This document shows, piece after piece, positions 11,251-22,386 of a stretch of DNA of 64,000 nt (its first letter is position 1; every line of letters begins with the position of its first letter). The stretch spans positions 129,535,001 to 129,599,000 of the forward strand of contig JASDFA010000003.1 in the NCBI GenBank assembly GCA_035772735.1. The letters are read 5' to 3'. The position numbers and the translations under genes were made by a program. This DNA comes from Datura wrightii (lineage: Eukaryota; Streptophyta; Magnoliopsida; Solanales; Solanaceae). The notes beneath the pieces are model-generated. The model was not told where the DNA came from. It ran no database searches and saw only the letters and a list, made by a program, of their open reading frames with translations.

Positions 11251-11660
11251 CTGCTTCTATGCTCTAGGTGGTCTCCAAGACCAAAAGTCATCATTACGTT
11301 ATTACTAGTACTTTAATTATATTATTCCATGTTGTTTATCCTTTGATTGATGCAGGCTCTACTTTTTCATATGTTACTACTCTGATAGCAAGTCAGTTTG
11401 AAGTAGCTCCTGAATTGTTGGCTAAGTTGTTTGTTGTATCTACGCAAAATGGTGAATATGTGTTAGCTAAAAGAGTCTATCATGGTTGTACAGTTTGAAG
11501 TATATGATAGATCTACATTAGCTGATCTAGTTGAGATTGAAATGATTGACTTTGATGTTATCATGGGCATGGATTTGTTACCGGCATGTTATGCCAGTGT
11601 TGATTGTTGAACAAAGGTTGTCAGATTCCAATATTCAGATGATCCAGTTTTGGAGTGGAA
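11251..11660 (+). pseudogene. pol: Aspartic protease of element A
   Basis: The open stretch 11268-11498 gives VVYPLIDAGSTFSYVTTLIASQF, the active site of Del/Tekay protease, where catalytic Asp sits in D-A-G-S-T. After a stop at 11498 the fold continues as VEIEMIDFDVIMGMDLLPACYASVD (about 11530-11608), the conserved D-V-I-x-G-M-D strand. The enzyme would have matured the polyprotein. Broken by at least one frameshift and stops. Confidence 0.87.
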
Positions 11661-11879
11661 GGGCAATGTTGGTACACCTAAGGTAAGTTCATTTCATAAC
11701 TTAAGACCTAAAATATAGTGTCCAAAGGGTACATTTCTCCCTTAGTTCAATTCAGGGACATAGCCAGTGAGCTGGTGACTTTCCAGTCAGTTCCAGTGGT
11801 AAGTGAGTTTTCAGCAGTCTTCCAGAGGACTTACCTAGAGTTCCTCCTAAAAGGGAGATAGACTTTTTCCATTGATTTG

Positions 11880-12420
11880 CTTCAAGATAATCATCCCATA
11901 TTGATCCCTACTTACTAAATGGCTATAACAAATCTGCTCAAAAAAGCATTTATTCGACCCAGTGTATCACCTTGGGGTGCACTAGTACTTTTTGTGCGAA
12001 AGAAAGATGGGTCATTGAGAATGTGTATCGACTACAGACAGCTGAATAAAGTAACGATTAAGAATAAGTACCCGTCCCAGGATTGATGACCTGTTTAATC
12101 ATTTGTAGGGTGCCATATGCTTTTTAAAGATTGATTTGAGGTCTCGGTACCATCAGTTATGGGTTAGGGAAGCTAATATCCCTAAGACTGCCTTCAGGAT
12201 TAGGTACGATCACTATGAGTTTTTAGTGATGTCATTTGGGCTTATTAATTCCCCAGCAGCTTTCATGGATTTGATGAATTGGGTGTTTAAGTCCTTTCTT
12301 AACATATTTTTTATTGTCTTCATTGGATGTTTACTCATGATCAGAGGCCGAGCATGCAGATCACCTAAGAGCTGTGTTACAGACTCTCCGAGAGCATAGG
12401 TTATATGCTAAATTTTTCTA
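11880..12420 (+). pseudogene. pol: Reverse transcriptase core of element A, active site destroyed
   Basis: The fingers are clear: FIRPSVSPWGALVLFVRKKDGSLRMCIDYRQLN at about 11950-12055. After a frameshift near 12070 the palm continues (FLKIDLRSRYHQLWVREANI with the first catalytic Asp, about 12121). The open stretch 12136-12399 covers YDHYEFLVMSFGLINSPAAFMDLMNWVF. The F-I-D-D box reads FIVFIGCLL: a base insertion near 12325 removes both Asp residues. It cannot polymerise. Confidence 0.87.
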
Positions 12421-12650
12421 CGTGTGAATTTTGGAAAAAATCTGTGGCTTTCGATGGTCATTAGTTATAGCTGAAGGTATAAGAATGGATAGTCAGAAAA
12501 TATAGGCAGTACAGAGTTGGCCCAAACCCTTGAATCCTACAGAGGTTCATAGCTTCCTGGGTTTGGCAGGTTACTATCGTAGAATAGTAGAAGTTTTTTC
12601 TACTATCTTCTCATCGTTGACAAAGTTGACTCATAAAGCAATTAAGTTTC
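12421..12650 (+). pseudogene. pol: RT connection/thumb of element A
   Basis: Readable motifs include SWPKPLNPTEVHSFLGLAGYYRR at about 12520-12580, the conserved connection segment between RT and RNase H in Ty3/gypsy. Stops and frameshifts interrupt it. It leads straight into the RNase H open stretch. Confidence 0.78.
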
Positions 12651-12651
12651 G

Positions 12652-13110
12652 GTGGTCAAAGGCATGCAAGCGTATTTTCAGGAGTTGAAAGATAGGTTGA
12701 CTTCAGCACCTGTCTTAACTCTTCCAAAAGGTACAAAAGGTTATGTGGCTTATTGTGATGCTTCCAGGGTTTTTTTAGGCTGTGTTTTGACGCAACACGG
12801 AAATGTCATTGCCTATGCTTTGAGGCAGTTGAGGAAGCATGAGGAGAATTACCATACTCATGATCTAGAGTTAGGAGCTGTGGTGTTCGCGCTGAGGATA
12901 TGGCATCACTACTTGTATGGGGTACGTGTTGATATTTTCACTAATCATAAGAGCCTTCAATACCTGTTCAAGTAGAAGGAGTGGAATTTACAACAGAGAA
13001 GGTGGTTAGAATTGCTGAAAGATTATGATGTTAGCATTTTGTACCACCCTAGAAAAGCTAATGTTGTGGTTGATACATTAAGCCGCAAGTCTATAGGCGG
13101 TTTAAGTGAT
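12652..13110 (+). pseudogene. pol: RNase H of element A with Asp-to-Asn change
   Basis: The open stretch 12652-12975 gives LTSAPVLTLPKGTKGYVAYCDASRV (first Asp), NYHTHDLELGAVVFAL (Glu) and VDIFTNHKSLQYLF. The last is FTDHKSLQY in intact relatives, so a catalytic Asp appears changed to Asn (GAT to AAT). After a stop it continues as QQRRWLELLKDYDVSILYHPRKANVVVDTLSRKS to about 13092. Non-functional. Confidence 0.87.
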
Positions 13111-14340
13111 ATAGAAGCTGATAGAGTTGAAATGGTGAAGACTATATAGCAATTAGCTACTCCACATATTCGGTTGCTAGATATAAAAGATGGAGGTGTG
13201 TTAGTTCAAATGCTGCAGAATCCTCCCTAGTGTCAGAAGTTAAGCAGCAACATATGAGGATCCAAAATTGGTAGTGCAAAGAGAGAGTATTCCACAGAAG
13301 AAGCAGGCCTCATTTGAGTGTGGGCCAGACAGAGTTTTCAGATACCAGAATCGTTTATGTGTGTTGAATATGGACAAACTACGAAAGAAAATCATGAACA
13401 AAGCTCACTACTCTCGGTATTTCATACACCCAGGTGCCACGAAAATGTATCGTGTCCTAAAATAGCTGTACTAGTGGAATGGCATGAAAAGGAACATCAT
13501 GTGTTTTGTGACTCAGTGTCCTAATTGACAACAGGTTAAGGTTGAGCACCAGAGGCCTGAAGGTTTGATGTAGAATATATAGATTCCAACTTGAAAATGG
13601 GAGGTGATTAATATGGATTTTTATTATTGGGTTACTGCAGACGAGTAGGAAGTGTGACCCCATCTAGGTAATAGTAGACAGATTAACTAAATTAGCTCAC
13701 TTGTTGGTCAGGATGATGTATGCCACCGAAGATTATGCCAAGTTGTATATCCATGAGATAGTTTGCCTATATGGCGTTCCTTCCATTATTTCAAATAGAG
13801 GTGCTCAGTTATGGCAAACTTCTGGAAGTCCTTCTAGAAAGGCTTAGACATTCAGGTAAGCCTCAATACGGTATTTCATCCTCAGATAGATAGACAGGCT
13901 GAATGCACCATTCAGATGCTTGAAGATATGTTGCATGCCTGTGTTTTAGATTTTGGTGGGAGCTGGGATAATCATGTTTACTTAATAGAGTTCGCCTATA
14001 ATAATAGCTATCAGGCAAGCATTCAGATGGCTCCGTATGAAGCTTTGTATGGGAGAAAATATGGACCTCCAATAGGATGGTTTGTACTCAGCGAAGAAGA
14101 GTTATTGGGGCCAAATCTAGTGCATCATGCTATTGTCAAAGTGAAGCTTATTAGAGATTGAATTCAGACAACTTCAAGCAGAAAGAAATCTTATGCGGAT
14201 GTATGCCATCAAGCGCTGGAGTTTGTTGTTAATGGGTCTTCCTGAAAGTGTCTTCTATGAAAAGCGTCATGAGATTAGGTCAAAAGGGAATGCTAAGCCC
14301 ATATGTATTGGGCCTTACAGAGTTATCCAAAGGATAGGCA
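13111..14340 (+). pseudogene. pol: Integrase of element A, broken
   Basis: The HHCC zinc-binding domain is visible: HYSRYFIHPGATKMYRVLK at about 13405-13460 and CFVTQCPN at 13503-13526, where the second of the final Cys pair is lost to a stop. The core start (WEVINMDFYYWV, first Asp) is at about 13600. The open stretch 13916-14161 holds the end of the core: FHPQIDRQAECTIQMLEDML (catalytic Glu), WDNHVYLIEFAYNNSYQASI and YEALYGRKYGPPIGWF. Several stops break it. It would have joined element DNA to the chromosome. Confidence 0.87.
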
Positions 14341-14660
14341 TGGTAGCCTATGAGTTGGAGTTGTCTCTTGAGCTAGCAATAGTCCACTGAGTATTTTATG
14401 TATCTATGTTATGGGAGTGTATAGAAGACATGACCCGTATTATGGCTATTGATTATGTCTAGATTTCTAAGGTGATGACCTATACAGAGGTTCCCAGTTG
14501 CCATCCTTGAACGGAAAGTCAAGAAGCTCTGTACTAAGGAAGTTGCCTCCTTCAAAGTATTAAGGAGAAACAACAATACTGAAGAAGTTACTTTGGAAGA
14601 GGAGGAGGATATGAGGAGGAATTATCCTCACCTATTTACGATGTCAATGTGATATTGACA
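14341..14660 (+). pseudogene. pol: Integrase C-terminus/chromodomain-like tail of element A
   Basis: MVAYELELSLELAIVH (about 14339-14387) matches the segment before the chromodomain in Del/Tekay pol. A decayed chromodomain follows (IPSCHPxTESQEALY at about 14492 and EEEDMRRNYPHLFTM at about 14598-14644). The tail of element I at 59146-59468 shows the same region much better preserved. A chromodomain directs integration to modified chromatin. Confidence 0.75.
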
Positions 14661-14734
14661 TATGTATTTGATACCTAAGTTACTGAGTATGCATTTTGAA
14701 GCATGTTAAGCAAAGTTAATTCTCATTCAAGGAC

Positions 14735-14763
14735 GGATGTTCCTAAGGAGGGGGGAGGGACGA
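14735..14763 (+). other. Polypurine tract of element A
   Basis: A GATGTTCCTAAGGAGGGGGG region ending GGGAGGGACGA stands immediately before the TGTTACACCCC start of the 3' LTR. Elements H and I have comparable GATGAATGTTCC / AAGAGGGAGATAT sequences at the same place. Confidence 0.8.
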
Positions 14764-16483
14764 TGTTACACCCCAAAAAAAATTTGGCTAATTATTTGAT
14801 ATTTATATGTTACTCTAAGGGAAGTACAGGTGGTATATTGGTCGTAGGTGAAGAGCGAAACATGTACGAAGGGAAAAGCGAAGAGTATGTGAAGTTCATA
14901 GGTAAAAATCAATTTTAAACAACCATATCTCCCAATTTATAACGAGTTAGGCTTCTTAAAACCTATCAAATTAAAGTTATATGATTCTAGTTTTCAATCA
15001 GAGTTCAAAGTAAAAAGTTATAGGCATTTTATAGTGGCACTGTCGAGCAGTAATGTAGCCACTGCCCTAAAACGTCACCACTTCCCTAAGTATACAAAAA
15101 TATAATGTTTGGCTTATATTTCATTTCAAAAGGTTTCCAGAACTAAGTTGCTTGTTTCCACCCATATATTCTTTAAAATTTCCAGCAAATAATTAGGGCA
15201 AAGTGAAGAGGAAACATCAAGCTAAGTGCAACCAAATTACAAGACAAGTTAAGAGCTCATTTGCAAGGTGAAGGTGGTGTGTTTGTGGGCTGTTTTGCTG
15301 CGTTTTGGATAGCCAAGGTGCTGCGTTTTCTGTCAGAAAATTGAAGGAGAAAAATAATCTTTTATCCAAGAACTATTTCAAGTAAAATTGTAAGTAATTC
15401 TAGCTACTAAACTTGTATGAAATCATAGCCAAAGCTAGGCGGGGGAAGCCTTGTGGGCTACCGTTCGGTGACTGTTGTTGGAGCTCGTTTTGGCAGAATT
15501 TTGGAGGAGGTTTACTGTTTTTTAAATCTGGCTTGTACTGTATATATGTTCCCCTTTTAATGGGGATTAAATCCAAGAGGAAAGGTAAGAATTTTACCCC
15601 TTTTCAACTTGCAAGCAAAAAGCTGGAAAATTGGCAGCTAGCTGAGCTGCCGTTGGAATATTTTTGAGCTTAGTTCTTGTTCTTTTTTCCTAGGATTTTG
15701 GGCAGTATCTTTTTCTGGAAATATAATTCATATTGTGGGTAAGAATTTGAGGTTAATTTAGGTAATTTTCCCTCTTCCTTTCCCCCTCAAAAGCTATTGA
15801 AAACAAGTGAAACAAATGGCTAAAGTTGTTAATGTTGCCGTGAGTGATTGTTGTTGTGACTGCCATTTGGTGAATTGTTTTAGCTCCATATTGTGATATA
15901 AATTAACATTTTTCCTGACATATAAAATCAAGATATTAAGAATGTTGAAGTCTGGTCGTTGAAGAAGAAAGTCGGCTAAAGAAAGCTCGTCGGAATAAGG
16001 TAAGTAAGGCAATCCGTCCATCATTCTTTCAAGCACGATTCGTGTTTTGTAAGTTGAATGAGCCAAAATTTTATTATAGGTGTTGAGTCAATATATTAAT
16101 TTACATTTAAGCTTTAATTTCTATATTTGATTGAGGCTAAATGTTGAGATTAGGCCTAACTCCAAAGAGGTGTTTAAAGTATAATATTGTGTCGGTTGTT
16201 GTTGTCTCTTTACATCGAATTGGAAACCCCTCAGCGTGGTCATTGTTAGCTGATCCTATACATGATTTTATGTATATTATGTTGATCATATATGAGATTT
16301 AGGTTACTTTATGAAATTGGAAGTTGAGGTTAAGATGGCACATAAGAATAACATATGCTAAGAACTAATGTTAAGTTAGTAAGGGTAAACGAGGGTACCA
16401 ACATAGCGATTTCTTGATATGGTCACCTAAATTTATGTATATATGTTTAGAAGTTATTAAGACTTAAAATAATTTCTATAACT

Positions 16484-16625
16484 GAGTCTGAGTCTGAGTT
16501 CTCCCAGTTGAGTCTGAGTTCTCCCAGTTGAGTCCAAGTTTAGTGTAAGATTTCTAAATTGAATCCAAGTATTTAAGTGGAGTCCAAGTATTTCAAAGTT
16601 GGGTCTGAGTATCCAAAGTTGGTTC
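16484..16625 (+). repeat. Tandem 20-mer array in the element A LTR
   Basis: AGTCTGAGTTCTCCCAGTTG is repeated exactly at 16491-16510 and 16511-16530. It is followed by decayed units of about 20-25 bases (AGTCCAAGT..., GAGTCCAAGTATTT..., GTCTGAGTATCCAAAG...). A short slippage-type array inside the LTR. Confidence 0.85.
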
Positions 16626-16904
16626 CAGGAACCCATAAGCAATGTCTAGTGTCATGTTCCTCGAGTCTCATGTCCATATTAAGCTTCCAAGTTATGTGTT
16701 ATGTCCCCTCCTGTCAGTTTCTAGGGGTAGCATGTTTAGTTGGTCCTCCGAGTTGGACCTGTTATCTACATCAGTTATATTGGATTATTCAGTTACTAAT
16801 CTAAGTATCAGTTTGCTCATTTGTATAGTTGCATTATTTCTGCACGCCCTCTTTGGTTTGAGTATCATATGGGTGAATGTGCGAAGGATTATGTATGAAA
16901 ATCC

Positions 16905-17060
16905 TGGTCCAATTATCAGGCCGGTCGTATAAAGTCCTAGTCCAAGTATCAGGCAACTCTTAAAGTCCTAGTCTGAGTATCAGGCAACCATACTTAATTT
17001 CTGATCCAGGTATCAGGTAGCTACCAAGTCGATTCTCATAAACTCCAGTCATAGTATCAG
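16905..17060 (+). repeat. 31-bp repeats with core AGTATCAGGCAA in the element A LTR
   Basis: AAAGTCCTAG...AGTATCAGGCAAC units lie at 16931-16961 and 16962-16992, a 31-base period. Weaker related units flank them at about 16902 and 16993-17055 (GTATCAGGTAGC, GTATCAGAAG). The first array also uses GTCTGAGTAT, so the two arrays may share an origin. Confidence 0.75.
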
Positions 17061-17803
17061 AAGTGTTGGCATATGAGTCAGTTATGTTATACTCATGCAC
17101 AGAGTCTGCATATAGTGTAGTTAGTTGCCGAATTATAGAGTATCTCTCTCTGCCCCTACCTTCTATGTTATGTTCAGCTGTTGTTTGCCATTATTTATGT
17201 TGACAGGTTCTAGAGTGTCAAGTTGTTGCTATTCCCTTCTCTAATTCAGTTATCTTTGGCATTACTATTTTTACAACTTTCAGTCTTACATTCAAGTGCA
17301 TTTCTTTGTACTGACGTCTCTTTTCTTGGGGACCTCTGCAATCATGCTGCAGGTGCAGATATAAGCTTGGATCGACCATTATAATAGGAGCCCAAATCCA
17401 GCGAAGAGTAGGTATGCTCCTTTCTTTCAGGAGCCCTATGTTTGGTTTGGTCATTTTTAGTTTTGATGTAGACATGAGTAGGTCGGGGCTCTGTCCCATT
17501 CATTTAGTATTATTTACTCTTTTAGAGGTTTTTGTGGACTAGTCATACAGTTGTATAGTTTCAGTTCATCTTTTGGCCTAGTTCGCCTTCCACAGTTCTT
17601 TTCAGTTTCTATAGTAGCCTTGTCGGCACACTATCTTTGTTATGTTTGTTGAGACTCTAGTTGGTCCATTTCTATGATATGACTAACTATGATAGGTAGC
17701 CTTGTTATCTTACAGGTTACAGTTCAAATGATTGATAGCCAGTTTCTCGATCACTTTAGAGTCGAGTGCCAGTCGCGCCATACCCCAGTTTTGGGGCATG
17801 ACA

Positions 17804-18340
17804 AATATGTCATTGATTTGAAAAATCCGGTCATATTGAGTCACCCAATTTAGGTATTCTTTGGGTCCACTACTTTCTTTGAAGCTTGGAAGAATGACCT
17901 TGATGGAGTTGATCTCGTGATCTCGAACTCCATAGTACCGTTGATCACCATATTTGTCATTTCCACTATTATGTTCAAGATTCCCATGATCTCGGTGACC
18001 CCTATGTCTTCTCCCTTGCATTTGCATTTGCATTCTAGCTCCTCTACCCCTCCTCTGTTCCTAAACCTCCCTTGGCCTCCTTATCTTCCCAATTGTTCTC
18101 CATAATGTAACCATAATTGTAAAGATCATCTAAGGATTCATTTTCCCTTGGATTCTCATTCTGATATGGTGAACTTTGATTTGGAAGGTTTGATTGGTGT
18201 TTGACTTGTGGGTTATAGTGGGCCAACTAGTATAATTTTCCACAACTCCTAACCTTTCATTCTAGTTGGCTAACACATTCATCAATTTATCTATCTTAGA
18301 TTCAAGAGTAGGAGATCGTCCTCCTCCACCAACATGGTAC
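17804..18340 (-). pseudogene. gag: Gag N-terminal region of element K
   Basis: Reading from about 18340 down, the frame gives a weak start (SKIDKLMNVLAN...ERLG), then ITHKSNTNQ-like text and the arginine-rich stretch GRRHRGHRDHGNLEHNSGN. It ends INSIKVILPSFKESSGPKEYLNWVTQYDRIFQINDIF before element A interrupts at 17804. The last segment is the conserved start of the Ty3/gypsy capsid (LPxFxGxxDPxEYLxW). Reading needs frame changes near 18050 and 18230. The rest of gag and all of pol lie left of the window. Confidence 0.78.
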
Positions 18341-19614
18341 CTATGAAAAGACACTCAACAAAAAAATAAAACAAGTTAATAATTAGAAAACAACGTCACA
18401 AGTCGCTCGAGTTTACACACCTTTGAGTGATCTCACAATTGGCTCGGTCAATGTTAAAACTTGTTGAAGTCGGCGGTTGACAAGGTGTTCAATTACTACT
18501 CTTGATTATAATAGATTCTTATTTGTAGAGCAACAAATGACTCAATGAATTCTAATGGACTTGAGCCAAGAAAATTAACAACAAACGTAAAATGAGAAAA
18601 GCTCAAGAAAGAATTGGGATGAAAGAAAATCGGACTAATAAAACTAAGTAACAAAAAGTATGATAAATTACTTGTTGTTAAGAAGTTTTTGGGAATTAAT
18701 GAGAAGAGAAATGATAAAGAACTAATTAAAAAGTAATTAAAAGTGTTAATTAGATATTAATTAGTGTAGAAATCGGAAGAAATTTGAGTTAGGAAGAAGA
18801 ACTATGAAGTTTGGACACTTAAAAAAAATTTGGGGTCCAAAAAAGTTCTAACACTTAAAAAAAATTTTGGCTTAAAATCCAAAAAATTGCAATTTTAGCC
18901 TCTGAAGTTGTGCTACATGCATTGCAGGCACGAGTGGGGAAGGTTGAGGCGTGTATGTGTTGTGTGGCGCCTGGATGGCGCCTTATTGGTGTTGATGCAA
19001 ACGATGGGTGGCGACTGATGTGGCAGTTGTATGGCAGATTTCTGGCGATAGAGTTGTTGATATGGCAGTCTATGTGGAATTTAATTTTTTTTTCTTTCAA
19101 ATTTGTTTTCTTTTCAAGTAATAATTCCACAAGTAAATCCACTAACACATTTTTCAAAAAATCAAAAGAGAAGATGGATTAAAAGTACCTTGGGATTTTC
19201 TTCTTCACTATAAAGATATGAAGATCTTCAAGAACACCAAAACAAACCCTAAAAAAATCTTCTCCAAATCACATCAAACTTTAGGATTATGTTCCCCTTA
19301 ATGTAAAGAACAAACTTCAATCAAAATGAAGCGCTAATTTAACCCCAATCAAGAAGACCCAATTGCAATTTTCTTCAATTCTTCAAAGCTTCAAGTATTC
19401 AATGGTAAAATGGTGTCCACAACTCAAATTTCAAGAGAAACCAAAGAGCTAGGCTCAAAAAATACTAGGGAATAAGAATCTATTGTCAAAAAATAACACA
19501 TCAAGCAAGAAAATTTTCCAATTTTTTTTTTGAATTTTCAAAGGAATTTTCAATTTTTTAATTTTTGATTTAATACCTAAATTTCAATATTCGGGTTGTA
19601 AGAACAACACTAAT
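18341..19614 (-). other. Leader of element K, noncoding
   Basis: AT-rich sequence between the primer site and gag with no coding signal on either strand that I trust. A GC-richer island at about 18900-19080 (GGCGCCTGGATGGCGCC, GGGTGGCGACTG) breaks the pattern. Plant gypsy elements often have such leaders. Confidence 0.55.
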
Positions 19615-19630
19615 CCTGGCTCTGATATCA
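19615..19630 (-). other. Primer-binding site of element K, initiator-Met type
   Basis: On the minus strand, two bases after the LTR end, the sequence is TGATATCAGAGCCAGG. The plant initiator tRNA-Met site is TGGTATCAGAGCCAGG, so one base differs (G to A). This fixes element orientation and the LTR end. Confidence 0.82.
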
Positions 19631-19632
19631 AA

Positions 19633-20184
19633 TGATACAAGAATAAAATATGGAAAAATGAACACCAACTAAGAACAAGGAATATAAAGATAAAAGCTAG
19701 AAATAAGCAAGGAAATCAATTGACAATCATGATAAAGAAATCAAAACCTCCCATTAATTAAAAACTTAACAAGCACCTAAAGTTGAAATTTGACCTAAAG
19801 GGAATTGAATTCACCTTGGAACTCACTTGTCCAACAAGCATCAACAAAAGCTTCAATCAAACTCTCAATTCTCTCAAGAGAAGATAATTCAATATTCATC
19901 CAAAAACTATGTTTGAAGTGAGTGAAACTCAACTATTTACAGTCTATGCTAACTTACTACAAAAATAGCCCAAAAGTGGCTTTTTGTGTAAATTATAATA
20001 TTAGCCCTAGTTTTCAAACTAGGCTTCCCTTTCTTCTCCCTAAGCAATCATCAAAGCATAGAACCTCTTGCTTAGCATCAAAGTATGCTCAAGAACCTCT
20101 ATTTTCATAAATAACCCTTGTAGGACTTGGAGGTCTCAAGCTTGGCTCCTTGTGAACGGCGTTGATGTAACTTGATTTGCATCA
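19633..20184 (-). repeat. 5' LTR of element K
   Basis: 552 bases bounded on the minus strand by TGATGCAAATC...CTTGTATCA. It starts beside the J gag (20185) and ends two bases before the primer site. The other LTR lies outside the window. The first five bases of J, GTGAG, are the candidate target duplication. Confidence 0.75.
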
Positions 20185-20830
20185 GTGAGCATAGTGGAAC
20201 TCACAAATATGGGCCAAAGAAAGGATGGACCGATTATCGATTTCATCTATCGATGGAGAAATGCAAGTATAAACTACAAAGATAGATTAAGTGAGGCTTC
20301 TGGAATAGATATGTGTATACAAGGAATGCACTGGGGACTTCTCTACATCTTGCAAGGAATTAAGACAAGGTATTTTGAAGAGCTAGCTACTCGTGCTCAC
20401 AACATGGAGTTGAGTATGTCTTTTGTTGGAAATGGAATGATGCTTGTTTATGACCCTCACAAAGGAAGGACAAGCAAGAACCCAAGATATGGAGCAAGTT
20501 TGTACACAAGAGGGACAACTAAAAATCCATGAACGTCAATGTGTCGCATGTGAAGTTTACTATAAAGGTGAGCAAGAACTTGAGTGTAAAAACAACTTCC
20601 TCTCAAGGAAACCAAACTCAAAAATTAACCTTGAAGGAGATGCCTGATTTCCCTGAAATATTTAATAATTTACTTGAGTTAAAACTCATTGAATTGAGAT
20701 GAAGCGACCCAATGAAGCAAGAAGAACAAAAGACCCAAAATATTGCAAGTATCATTAGCTTGTGGGTCACCCTCTTGAGAAGTTTTTTGTATTCAAAGAT
20801 AGAATTATGAAATTGGATAATGAGAAAAAT
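20185..20830 (+). pseudogene. gag: Tat/Ogre-like gag fragment of element J
   Basis: Positions 20185-20532 read VELTNMGQRKDGPIIDFIYRW, then CIQGMHWGLLYILQGIKTRYFEELATRAHNMELSM, the capsid wording of Tat/Ogre-type Ty3/gypsy gag. Further on, in another frame, are the VxYKGEQELE linker and LPEIFNNLLELKLIELR, then YCKYHxLVGHPLEKFFVFKDRIMKLDNEK (about 20738-20820). That last motif, with Cys and His residues, is typical after the capsid in this group. The 5' part was displaced by element K. Frameshifts near 20520 and 20700. Confidence 0.8.
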
Positions 20831-21652
20831 ACTATTCTTGAGGATCATAAGACAAGTTCTAATCAAATAGCTATCATCTTTGGCTCTCTCAATCTGGTCT
20901 AGATCTGCAAGTTGAAGAGCATGAAGAAGAAGGACCATTAGATCAAGGTAAACCCAAGCTGATAAAGCCAATGATGAGGATTGGATTTTGGTGACTAGGC
21001 AGAGAGGCTGTAAAGCCAGTCCACAAAAGGAATCATCTAAACAATCAACAAGGAAGATGATAGTGAGAAGACCAAGAACGCAAAAACTAGTGGAGTAGTC
21101 CAATAAGCCAAAAGTAGAGGTGCAGTACCACCAAAAACCACGACGTCTTGTGACTTTGGAGGAATTCCTACCAAGTGGGTTCTATATGAAGATTTCTTGA
21201 AAAAACATTGAGATGTCATGCTTCAATACCGATAAGAAAAGCAAAGAATCAAAATCTATCAACATTTTCTTCATCATCGCCGAAAAAGCTTTTTGATCCC
21301 TCTTTCCAAGAAGTTCACATATGTGATACAAAAATCACATTTACAAATGACAATATTACGCTTAATGAAACATTGCAGAACTGTCCTTTTTATATGATGG
21401 GTCACAAGCTCAAGAAGAGGATAAATGAATTTTGATAGATGATGGATTCGACATTAACATTCTTCCTATAAGCACTCCGAAGGATCTTGACATCTTACCT
21501 AAAGAACTTTGTGAAAGTTGTAATGATTCAAGGATTCAATCAGGGATTGCAAAGGGCCATAGGTGCTATCAAGCTAGAGATCAACAGTGAAGATTTGAGA
21601 TCAAAAACATGGATACATGTTATCAACGCAAATACTTCATACAATATGTAGC
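20831..21652 (+). pseudogene. pol: Gag-protease linker and protease start of element J
   Basis: After a linker (KKDH..KVNPS, TTSCDFGGIPTKWVLYEDFLKKH near 21140-21205) comes an open stretch 21208-21435 with FSSSSPKKLFDPSFQEVHICDTKITFTNDNI and CPFYMMGHKLKKRINEF. The protease active site follows in another frame as LIDDGFDINILPISTPKDL at about 21434-21490 (D-D-G in place of D-S-G). It continues to QYVA near 21650, where the LTR of element G begins. RT and beyond are not in the window. Confidence 0.78.
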
Positions 21653-22386
21653 TGTAACAGCCCAAAAGTTCCTTAGAGCAAACCCCAGACTTGGAATGAA
21701 AAACCAATCAGAGACTAGAAAATATTTGTCGCAGAATGACTCAACCAACGAGTTATTGTAAGAACCAATGACCCATCAGGAGATTCATTGTCAGTTCTGC
21801 AAATTTTCTCTCAGGTACCAATGAGATATACAAAGACTCATTGTATAAAGTAATGAGTCATCCTATCGCCTATTGTAACCCAGTCCAGAATCATGTCAAG
21901 TCCTTTTCTCAAACAACGAGACAAACAACGAGTCGTCATTTGAGGTAACAACTCATCCTATGAAGCCATTGAATGAAATCTAGAAAATGCCAAAGTCACC
22001 CCAATGACAATAGATGAAAACAACGACCTGTTGTTTCAGATAATGGGTCGTTCTATGTGTCTGTTGGGGGAGATCCAAAACCTGTTCAAACTTTCCACAG
22101 TGACAACGAGTGGAACCAACAACCATTGTTCCATCTAACAAGTTATCATTCCCTTCTATTGGCCAAGTCCGAAAATTGGATTTTTCAGGCTCAGGACCAA
22201 TGATTGGTCCTAATGATTCATGGTCACCACCAACGATTCATTGTGTGGCCCGTTGGATCCTAACGGGATGTTTTCCAGACTTTTCTCTAGGAGCATTTTT
22301 TTAACCTTCCCTTATTTTTAGTTCCTAAACTACGTCATATGGGGAATATTTTCAAAGGATTTAGAAGGGTAAATAGTCCTTCTCCC
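21653..22386 (+). repeat. 5' LTR of element G, first part
   Basis: Starts TGTAACAGCCCAAAAGTTCC, matching the H LTR start TGTAACACCCTAAAAGTTCC at 41749. It includes decayed ACGAGTCGT-type words (AACGAGTTATTG, CAACGAGTCGTCATTTG at about 21926-21945, AATGGGTCGTTC). It stops at about 22386 where element B begins. By comparison with the H LTR about 1 kb is missing at this junction, so the B insertion site has suffered a deletion. Confidence 0.75.

Larger units (their letters stand above)
14764..17803 (+). repeat. 3' LTR of element A
   Basis: Starts TGTTACACCCCAAAAAA after the purine tract and ends GGGGCATGACA at 17803, with terminal TG...CA. After it the minus-strand gag of element K begins at once. 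The length of 3040 bases is at the long end but plausible for Del/Tekay LTRs. Its partner 5' LTR is outside the window, so the right boundary rests on the terminal word and the resumption of K. It contains two short tandem arrays. Confidence 0.78.
17804..20184 (-). mobile_element. Element K: minus-strand gypsy retrotransposon, 5' part
   Basis: Read on the minus strand: a 552-bp LTR (20184-19633), an initiator-Met-type primer site, a leader of about 1.3 kb, then a gag that is cut at 17804 by the insertion of element A. The short LTR, Met primer site and gag wording suggest a chromovirus of a type other than Tekay (Reina- or CRM-like), but I cannot assign it firmly. It is inserted in element J at 20184/20185. 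Confidence 0.78.

Noticed and set aside
11900..14660. Endogenous plant pararetrovirus as an alternative for the RT-bearing stretches
   Set aside because: An integrase with chromodomain-type tail, LTRs and a purine tract are present, and no movement or coat protein motif is seen. Ty3/gypsy fits better.
16577..16932. Overlapping open frames of 75 and 96 codons with hydrophobic residues
   Set aside because: They overlap the 20-mer repeat array inside the A LTR; composition bias explains them.
18910..19182. 90-codon plus-strand frame with a GC-rich start
   Set aside because: Located in the leader of element K on the opposite strand, with a tail of low-complexity Phe/Ser/Lys; no support as a gene.
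20618..21103. 161-codon minus-strand open frame with hydrophobic stretches
   Set aside because: It lies antisense to the readable gag-linker of element J and shows no known motif; treated as a shadow frame.
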